A stretch of 10,820 bases of DNA from Clostridia bacterium (GTDB lineage: Bacteria; Bacillota_A; Clostridia; Christensenellales; Aristaeellaceae): assembly GCA_017398245.1 (NCBI GenBank), contig JAFQGN010000243.1, forward strand, positions 1 to 10,820. The letters are read 5' to 3'. Shown one piece after another: positions 6,028 through 10,820 of this stretch. The translations under genes were made by a program, and so were the position numbers. The stretch's first letter is position 1; every line of letters starts with the position of its first letter. Under the pieces are notes generated by a model. It saw only the letters and a program-made list of their open reading frames with translations. It was not told the origin of the DNA and searched no databases.

Positions 6028-6073
6028 GGATAAAGAAAAAGGTTCTCGCGCTCTCCAAAAAGAAACCGCTATT
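6028..6073. repeat. 46-bp direct repeat, copy 2
   Basis: This is identical to 5820-5865 over 46 bp in the same orientation; the two diverge after GCTATT. Unlike copy 1 it has no complementary arm next to it, so the 19-bp inverted repeat is found only at copy 1. Confidence 0.85.
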
Positions 6074-6133
6074 TGGAAATACTCATTCGAACGGTCAGAC
6101 GCAAAACCCACTCCATTTGTTCCCATCACATCC

Positions 6134-6142
6134 AGTATACCA
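6134..6142 (-). promoter_or_regulatory. Candidate extended -10 promoter for the HD gene leader
   Basis: On the minus strand TGG-TATACT (TATACT at 6134-6139, TG at 6141-6142) repeats the rhaB promoter element, including the preceding TTTGTG. The -35 position falls in the T-tract of the tsaD terminator and has no good hexamer. Transcription starting near 6127 would run through all the repeat copies before the HD gene at 5773. No other promoter is evident closer to that gene. Confidence 0.45.
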
Positions 6143-6152
6143 CAAACCTGCC

Positions 6153-6188
6153 AAAAAAAAGAAAAGAACCTCTTTTTGAGGCTCTTTC
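6153..6188 (-). terminator. Intrinsic terminator of the secA-aph-prfB-DUF1461-tsaD operon
   Basis: On the minus strand AGAGCCTC (6185-6178) pairs with GAGGTTCT (6172-6165), with one G-U pair, around an AAAAA loop. Flanking A-T pairs extend the stem. It is followed by TTTTC and then eight T (6160-6153). It lies about 140 nt after the tsaD stop, beyond the tandem hairpins. Confidence 0.85.
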
Positions 6189-6220
6189 TGTCATATTCAT
6201 TTATCCCCTAATATGGGATT

Positions 6221-6293
6221 CCAAAGGGACAATGTCCCTTTGGCAGGAGTCCAGAGGACAGAGTCCTCTGGCGGGTGCAGGGCAGCGCCCTGC
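6221..6293. repeat. Three tandem perfect hairpins in the tsaD 3' region
   Basis: Three adjacent inverted repeats all have 3-nt loops. The first is CCAAAGGGAC-aat-GTCCCTTTGG (6221-6243, 10 bp), the second CCAGAGGAC-aga-GTCCTCTGG (6251-6271, 9 bp), the third GCAGGGC-agc-GCCCTGC (6277-6293, 7 bp). The linkers share a GGCAGGAGT or GGCGGGT core. The stems differ in sequence but each is perfectly self-complementary. They lie 33 nt beyond the tsaD stop, before the terminator, and would all form in the tsaD mRNA 3' end. They resemble palindromic extragenic repeats; no coding function is likely. Confidence 0.85.
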
Positions 6294-6325
6294 GCAACAC
6301 GGTGGCGCCCCTCTGGCGTATCTAC

Positions 6326-7396
6326 TCACTCCCCGCGCATGAGCAGCTTCAGCGACGGCTGCGCGTTGAGATCCAGCGCGGCCACCTCTCCCTTCATCAG
6401 CCTGTAGAACGCGGCCGAGCCGATCATCGCGGCGTTGTCGGTGCACAGGTTCATCGGCGGCATATAGCATTTCAGCCCGCGCTTGCCCGCGTGCGCCTCC
6501 ATATCGCGCCTGAGCAGCCGGTTCGCGGCCACGCCTCCGGCCACGGCCACGGCCTTCGCGCCGGTATCGCGCGCGGCCAGCATGGTCTTTTCCACCAGAC
6601 AATCCACCACGGCCTTGCGGAACGACGCGGCAAAATCCTCCGCCACATATTCCTTTCCCTGCTGCTCCAGATTGTGCGTCAGGTTCACGACCGCCGTCTT
6701 GAGCCCGCTGAAGGAAAAATCGTACTTTCCGGGCGTGTGCGGCTTGGGGAAGGTGTACGCGCGGTCGTTTCCAGTTTCGGCCAGCTTGTCCAGCAGCGGC
6801 CCGCCCGGATAGGGGATCTTCAGCGCGCGCGCCGCCTTGTCACAGGCCTCGCCGGCAGCGTCGTCCGTCGTCTGGCCGACCAGCGTGTACGAACCGTACC
6901 CGTCCACATGCACGATGTGGCTGTGCCCGCCGCTGGCCACCAGGCACAAAAACGGCGGCTCCAGATCGGGATGCGCGATATAGTTCGCGCTCACATGCCC
7001 CTCGATATGGTTCACGGGGATCAGCGGCTTGTCCAGCGCCCATGCATATGCTTTCGCCCAGCTCACGCCCGTAAGCAGCGCGCCCACCAGCCCGGGGCCG
7101 TATGTCACGGCGATGGCGTCGATCTCGTCGATCGTCATGCCCGCCTTTTCCAAAGCCCTGTCGCACAGCGGGTCCAGCGCCTCGACATGCGAACGGCTGG
7201 CGATCTCCGGCACCACGCCGCCGTACAGCGCGTGGATATCGATCTGCGTGGCGATCTCGTTCGCCAGCAGCTCGCGCCCGTCGCGCACGATGGCCACAGC
7301 CGTCTCATCGCAGCTGCTTTCCACCGCCATGATCACCGCATGCCCCTTTTTGCGCAGTTCCTCCGCCTTTTCCCGCATCCGCATTTCGTATTTCAT
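6326..7396 (-). CDS. tsaD: tRNA N6-threonylcarbamoyladenosine synthase subunit TsaD
   Basis: TsaD (Kae1/YgjD family) transfers threonylcarbamoyl to A37 of tRNAs reading ANN codons, working with TsaB and TsaE on the product of TsaC. From 7396 the protein has 356 residues, near the usual length. It shows the ASKHA-fold motifs: SSCDETAVAIV from 27, the metal-binding HIEGH with H130 and H134, SGGHSHIV at 155-162, DDAAGEACDKAA at 178-189, GGVAANRLLR at 287-296 and CTDNAAMIG at 318-326. An in-frame ATG at 7429 would add 11 residues, but AAGGAAG at 7404-7410 lies 7 nt before 7396. tsaB, tsaE and rimI are not adjacent as they often are. The gene is the last of the secA-prfB run. Confidence 0.96.
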   Translation of the reverse strand: MKYEMRMREKAEELRKKGHAVIMAVESSCDETAVAIVRDGRELLANEIATQIDIHALYGGVVPEIASRSHVEALDPLCDRALEKAGMTIDEIDAIAVTYGPGLVGALLTGVSWAKAYAWALDKPLIPVNHIEGHVSANYIAHPDLEPPFLCLVASGGHSHIVHVDGYGSYTLVGQTTDDAAGEACDKAARALKIPYPGGPLLDKLAETGNDRAYTFPKPHTPGKYDFSFSGLKTAVVNLTHNLEQQGKEYVAEDFAASFRKAVVDCLVEKTMLAARDTGAKAVAVAGGVAANRLLRRDMEAHAGKRGLKCYMPPMNLCTDNAAMIGSAAFYRLMKGEVAALDLNAQPSLKLLMRGE

Positions 7397-7403
7397 GCAA
7401 AAA

Positions 7404-7410
7404 CTTCCTT
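7404..7410 (-). promoter_or_regulatory. Shine-Dalgarno site that sets the tsaD start
   Basis: On the minus strand this reads AAGGAAG, 7 nt before the ATG at 7396. It favours the 356-residue product over the longer form starting at 7429, whose extra residues MRGGNDEGSFC do not resemble the family N-terminus. Confidence 0.75.
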
Positions 7411-7456
7411 CATCATTCCCGCCCCGCACATTCCGCCGGGGCGCATAAAATCGGCC

Positions 7457-8089
7457 TTATTTTTCTTTTCCCCGCACGGCGTATACCGCCAGCGGCACGA
7501 TGCTCAGCGCGCACGCTATGCCGATAATGGCCACCGCCGCGATGAAAAACTGCCCGTCGTACACGACCACCATCTTATGGATGCGCGGGTCCATCAGCCA
7601 CAATTCGTTGTCCGGAAACGCGACCCTGTGCAGCCATATGAACATGCCGTTGAAATCCACCGCAAACGGCACAGCCACCGTGGCAGGCAGCAGAAGCGAC
7701 AGCCCAAAGGCCGCCCGCGCCTCGCTCGGGCCCGGCTTCTTTCCACCGATCAGGCACAATGCGGACAGCACAGCCAGCGCGCCCAGCGTCTTCAGCCCAA
7801 CGCCGAAGATCCACTGCACGTCCTTCATGTGCAGAACCTCGTCCGCCGTGAACCAGCGCGCGAGGATCTCCCTGTCCGCGCCCTTCATCACATCCACCAT
7901 CGCCCGCGCGATGGCTTCCACCTCTGCCCATGCAAATCCGCTTCTTTCCGCCGCGCCGAAGGCACGCAAAAGAGCGGTATGCAGCGGCGTCGCCACGCAT
8001 ACCGCCAGAATTGCAAGAACGAACAGCGCGCTCTGCCCAAAGAGCAGCCCCGCCGTCTTTCGCACCGAAAAGCGCTTTCCCGCCCGCAT
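7457..8089 (-). CDS. DUF1461 family integral membrane protein
   Basis: The 210-residue product has four likely membrane segments at about 13-35, 93-115, 125-144 and 181-205. The hallmark of the DUF1461 family appears before the last segment: FNGMFIWLHRVAFPDNELWL followed by DPRIHKMVVVYDGQFF (146-182). The stretch TADEVLHMKDVQWIF (81-95) precedes the second segment and also fits the family. The biochemical function of this family is not known. The ATG overlaps the prfB stop by one base (TAATG) and only a weak Shine-Dalgarno is present, so translation is probably coupled to prfB. tsaD follows after 60 nt. Cell location is the cytoplasmic membrane. Confidence 0.85.
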   Translation of the reverse strand: MRAGKRFSVRKTAGLLFGQSALFVLAILAVCVATPLHTALLRAFGAAERSGFAWAEVEAIARAMVDVMKGADREILARWFTADEVLHMKDVQWIFGVGLKTLGALAVLSALCLIGGKKPGPSEARAAFGLSLLLPATVAVPFAVDFNGMFIWLHRVAFPDNELWLMDPRIHKMVVVYDGQFFIAAVAIIGIACALSIVPLAVYAVRGKEK

Positions 8090-9186
8090 TACTTCGCCTG
8101 CAGATAAGCGGTGACGAACGCTTCCAGATCGCCGTCCATGACCGAGCCGATATCGCCCACTTCATAGCCGGTGCGATGGTCCTTGACCATGGTATAGGGC
8201 TGGAATACGTAGGAGCGGATCTGGCTGCCCCATTCGATCTTCTTCAGCTCGCCCTTCACTTCGCCAAGGGTCTCCTGCCTCTCGCGCTCCTTGAGCTCGG
8301 CCAGCTTGGCGCGCAGCATGCGGAAGCAGGTCTCCTTGTTCTGCACCTGGCTGCGCTCGTTCTGGCACTGCACAACGATGCCCGTGGGCAGGTGGGTGAT
8401 GCGCACGGCCGAGTCGGTACGGTTAACGTGCTGACCGCCCGCGCCGCCCGCACGATAGGTGTCGATGCGCAGATCTTCCGTGCGGATCTCGATCTCGCCG
8501 TCGTCCTCGATGATCGGAGCCACGTCCAGCGAGGCGAACGAAGTCTGCCTGCGCGCGTTGGCGTCAAAGGGAGAGATGCGCACGAGCCTGTGCACACCGC
8601 GCTCAGCCTTCATAAAGCCGTAGGCATATTCGCCGCTCACTTCCATCGTGACGGACTTGATGCCCGCCTCGTCGCCGTCGAGCATATCCAGCTCCTTCAC
8701 GGTAAAGCCCATGCGCTCGCCAAAACGGGTGTACATGCGGTAGAGCATGCTGGTCCAGTCCTGCGCCTCGGTTCCGCCCGCGCCCGCGTGCAGAGAGAGG
8801 ATGGCGTTGCAGGAATCGTATTCGTCGGAGAGCAGCGTGGTGAGTCGGATGGTCTCCAGCTCCTTGTTCATGGAAGCGAATTCCTTCTGGATCTCCGGGA
8901 TCTGCTCGCGGTCGTCCATCTCCTCCGCCAGCTCGATCAGCACCTCCAGATCATCCGCGCGAGAACACAGGCTCTCATACTGGTTGATGTGGTTTTCCGC
9001 GCTGCGGGCCTTGCCGGCCACCTTCTGCGCGCGGTCCATATTGTCCCAGAAGCCGGGCGAAGCCATGTCCTCCTGGTATTCGATCAGCTGCTCCTTGAGC
9101 AGGCTGATGTTCAGCGAAACGCCCGCTTCCTTGATCTTTTCGCGGACAGAAGCAAGCTCCTGCCTAAAGCCTTCGGTTTCGATCAT
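8089..9186 (-). CDS. prfB: Peptide chain release factor 2 (RF2), frameshift-free
   Basis: RF2 recognises UGA and UAA stop codons and triggers peptide release. The 365-residue product has the usual length. The stop-codon-reading tripeptide SPF is at 205-207, which separates RF2 from RF1 (PxT). The catalytic GGQ is at 250-252 in RAGGAGGQHVN; its glutamine is normally methylated by PrmC. A coiled-coil-rich N-terminal domain spans about 1-115. The frame is continuous from ATG to stop. Where many prfB genes carry CTT-TGA-C with an internal Shine-Dalgarno site and need a +1 shift, this one reads CTG-AAC (9109-9114) after GVS, with no SD-like sequence nearby. AGGGGG at 9195-9200 lies 8 nt before the start. 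The secA-prfB neighbourhood is familiar in Bacillota; here the two are split by the aph-like gene. Confidence 0.97.
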   Translation of the reverse strand: MIETEGFRQELASVREKIKEAGVSLNISLLKEQLIEYQEDMASPGFWDNMDRAQKVAGKARSAENHINQYESLCSRADDLEVLIELAEEMDDREQIPEIQKEFASMNKELETIRLTTLLSDEYDSCNAILSLHAGAGGTEAQDWTSMLYRMYTRFGERMGFTVKELDMLDGDEAGIKSVTMEVSGEYAYGFMKAERGVHRLVRISPFDANARRQTSFASLDVAPIIEDDGEIEIRTEDLRIDTYRAGGAGGQHVNRTDSAVRITHLPTGIVVQCQNERSQVQNKETCFRMLRAKLAELKERERQETLGEVKGELKKIEWGSQIRSYVFQPYTMVKDHRTGYEVGDIGSVMDGDLEAFVTAYLQAK

Positions 9187-9226
9187 CGTGTTTTCCCCCT
9201 ACCCTATATTGCACAAAAGGTCTTTC

Positions 9227-9916
9227 TTATTCGTAGCCGTACAGCTGCAGGCAGATCTGCAGCCGCTCTTCGTCTATTTTGTCTCTGCCGTACGCGTCCA
9301 GCAGCGTATCTCTCCATGCAGGGCTTCCGGTATTGTACCCCAGCGACCACACGGCGCAGGCCAGATCCATATGCCTGTCGCCAAGACCTGCGTCGCCAAG
9401 ATCGATATACCCGGAAAACCGCCCGCCATCGAAAAAGATGTTCGGCAGGCAGTGATCCCCGTGTACCAGCGCCTCTTTGCGCAGAAGATGCGCGTTTCCT
9501 TCATAGGCGCGGCCTTCGTGCTCGGCGGCATACATGGCCATTACGCGCTCGTTCACATCGCAAAGCGGGCAGTCCGCCGCTCCGGTCTCGTGCAGCATGC
9601 GCGCCGTTTCGCCAAGCAGCGCGGCCAGCTTTGCCGGTTCGCGCAGCAGCGCATCGCAGCATGCGTATTCCCCCGGCACGGCCTGCACCAGCAGATAATC
9701 CTTCCCGCCGGCCTGTTCATAGGCGATCAGCGGCGCGGAGAGCTTCTTTTTCGCAAAATATTCCTGCATGGCGGCGGAACGCGCAAGCGAACCCTGCTCG
9801 TCGATCTTCAGGAACAGATCGCCCGCGCGCAGCACCTGCGCGCCGGAGCGGCCCATGTCCTCGCCTTCCAGCGCGGCCCCGCCCAGAAATTTTGCGATCC
9901 TGTCCGGCAGCACCAT
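9227..9916 (-). CDS. APH(3')-like aminoglycoside phosphotransferase family protein
   Basis: This is a small kinase of the aminoglycoside phosphotransferase/choline kinase fold, 229 residues. The candidate ATP-binding lysine is K37 (DLFLKIDE). The catalytic block VHGDHCLPNIFFDGGRFSGYIDLGDAGLGDRHMD (151-184) holds D154, N159 and the metal-binding D172, very like APH(3') enzymes, and the DCPL motif at 116-119 also fits them. The segment between DCPL and HGD is shorter than in characterised APH(3') enzymes, and the C-terminus LQLYGYE lacks their usual acidic/Phe ending. Real drug modification is therefore uncertain; the natural substrate may be another small molecule. It starts 2 nt after the secA stop and ends 40 nt before prfB. 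No insertion sequence or integron signal is nearby, so it looks like a resident operon member. Confidence 0.85.
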   Translation of the reverse strand: MVLPDRIAKFLGGAALEGEDMGRSGAQVLRAGDLFLKIDEQGSLARSAAMQEYFAKKKLSAPLIAYEQAGGKDYLLVQAVPGEYACCDALLREPAKLAALLGETARMLHETGAADCPLCDVNERVMAMYAAEHEGRAYEGNAHLLRKEALVHGDHCLPNIFFDGGRFSGYIDLGDAGLGDRHMDLACAVWSLGYNTGSPAWRDTLLDAYGRDKIDEERLQICLQLYGYE

Positions 9917-9918
9917 GC

Positions 9919-10820
9919 TTATTTACCCTTTCCGCAGCACTCTTTATACTTTTTGCCGCTGCCGCAGGGGCACGGGTCGTTCCTGCCCACCTTTTCGCCG
10001 GCGCGCACGGGCCTCTTGGCCTCGGGCTCGCCGTGGCTGGCCACGATCTTGCGCTCCTCTTCCTTGGGCGGTTCGGGGCGGCGCACCAGCACGGACATAT
10101 ACAGCCTGCGCAGGCAGTCCTCGCGGATCTGCTCGACCATGGCCTCGAACATCTCGTAGCCTTCCTGCTTGTATTCCACGACCGGGTCCTTATGGCCGTA
10201 CGCACGAAGTCCGATGCCGCTGCGCAGCTGATCCATATCGTCGATATGGTCCATCCAGTGCCTGTCCACCGCGCCGAGCAGAGCGATGCGCTCAAACTCG
10301 CGCATGTCGATGCCCACTTCGCCCAGCATCTTTTCCCTTTCGGCATAGAACGCACGCGCTTCCTTCAAAATTTCAGCAATGAAATTCTCGCGCGTGAGAT
10401 CCTTTATAGAATCAAACAGCGGCCTAAGCGTGCCCTTCTTGAGGCAGATCAGCTCCAGATGCTCGGCGATGGAATCGACCTCCCAGGTCTCGGGGGCCTT
10501 TTCGTCGGCGCAGGCGCGCATCACATGGTCGGTGATCAGCTGCTCGAGCATATCGGACATGACCTGCGCCATGTCCTCGCCCATGAGCACCTGGCGGCGC
10601 TGTGCATAAATGACCTCGCGCTGCTGGTTCATCACATCGTCGTACTGCAGAACGTTTTTGCGGATGTCGTAGTTGCGGCCTTCCACCTTCTTCTGCGCGT
10701 TTTCGATCTGCTTGGAAAGGATGCCGTATTCGATCATCTCATTTTCCTTGATGCCGAGCCTGCCCACCATTTCGCTGATGCGGTCGGAGCCGAACAGGCG
10801 CATGAGATCGTCCTGCAGAG
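9919..10820 (-). CDS. secA: Protein translocase ATPase SecA, C-terminal part (5' end outside window)
   Basis: SecA is the ATPase motor that drives preproteins through SecYEG. The last 299 residues are present, entering as LQDDLMRLFGSDRI at the right edge. Recognisable parts are the helical scaffold stretch with EGRNYDIRKNVLQYDDVMNQQR, the helical wing, and LLGAVDRHWMDHIDDMDQLRSGIGLRAYG. A linker follows, and then the zinc-binding tail CPCGSGKKYKECC (CxCx8CC) a few residues from the end, which in other SecA proteins binds SecB or ribosomes. The reading frame stays open to position 10820, so the gene continues beyond the window; the ATG at 10803 is an internal methionine. It is the first visible gene of the secA-aph-prfB-DUF1461-tsaD run. 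Confidence 0.98.
   Translation of the reverse strand, partial: LQDDLMRLFGSDRISEMVGRLGIKENEMIEYGILSKQIENAQKKVEGRNYDIRKNVLQYDDVMNQQREVIYAQRRQVLMGEDMAQVMSDMLEQLITDHVMRACADEKAPETWEVDSIAEHLELICLKKGTLRPLFDSIKDLTRENFIAEILKEARAFYAEREKMLGEVGIDMREFERIALLGAVDRHWMDHIDDMDQLRSGIGLRAYGHKDPVVEYKQEGYEMFEAMVEQIREDCLRRLYMSVLVRRPEPPKEEERKIVASHGEPEAKRPVRAGEKVGRNDPCPCGSGKKYKECCGKGK

Noticed and set aside
5820..6073. CRISPR-like array
   Set aside because: Only two exact copies 208 bp apart plus a weak core; no short uniform repeats and spacers, no cas genes.
5817..6129. Two small open frames (61 and 82 codons) on the minus strand in the repeat region
   Set aside because: They share the stretch IAVSFWRAREPFSLS only because both read through the 46-bp repeat; no ribosome-binding site or family resemblance.
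5774..6325. Insertion sequence or MITE with terminal inverted repeats
   Set aside because: The 19-bp arms are adjacent rather than flanking a body, and no target-site duplication or transposase remnant is visible.
6275..8107. 610-codon open frame on the plus strand opposite tsaD and the DUF1461 gene
   Set aside because: It is antisense to two well-supported genes and shows no domain or plausible ribosome-binding site; it even starts inside the tandem hairpins.
8747..10159. 470-codon open frame on the plus strand opposite prfB, the aph-like gene and secA
   Set aside because: Mirror frame of well-supported genes, with no recognisable domain.

Overview
The window is a stretch of GC-rich bacterial chromosome in which every convincing gene lies on the minus strand, so transcription runs from high to low coordinates. 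The run mrnC-rlmB-rae1(yacP)-sigH followed by tuf is a Bacillota (Firmicutes) signature. Sigma-H, Mini-RNase III and Rae1 together point to a Clostridia-like organism, and the G+C-rich codon use and palindromic intergenic repeats would fit a gut-associated clostridial lineage (inference).

Right block (10820 to about 6150): the 3' end of secA, a small APH(3')-like phosphotransferase gene, prfB (release factor 2, with no programmed frameshift), a DUF1461-type membrane protein gene and tsaD (t6A tRNA modification). Gaps are 2, 40, -1 and 60 nt, so this looks like one operon. It ends in a row of three tandem perfect hairpins and then a strong intrinsic terminator.

Middle block (about 6150 to 4622): an HD-domain phosphohydrolase gene with its own terminator. 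Its upstream leader contains a 19-bp inverted repeat and a 46-bp direct repeat with a third, diverged core copy. Between the HD gene and the next operon lie about 500 bases of non-coding DNA. They hold roughly a dozen DnaA-box-like 9-mers: four exact TTATCCACA, three TTTTCCACA and five with one mismatch. An AT-rich patch and a perfect 9-bp hairpin lie among them. No dnaA, dnaN or rpmH is present. This is the most unusual element of the window: an orphan origin, or a DnaA-binding/titration cluster.

Left block (4597 to 1): a rhamnulokinase gene with an extended -10 promoter, then mrnC, rlmB, rae1 and sigH with 1-nt or 8-nt overlaps or a 21-nt gap (RNA maturation, ribosome methylation, ribosome-associated mRNA cleavage, stationary-phase sigma factor). 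A near-consensus promoter then drives tRNA-Gly(CCC), and with no visible terminator probably also tuf (EF-Tu), whose first 83 codons are in the window.

The theme is translation and its accessories (EF-Tu, RF2, tRNA and rRNA modification, mRNA decay on ribosomes) plus Sec export. Two accessory-looking genes, the APH-like kinase and the rhamnulokinase, are embedded in otherwise conserved operons.
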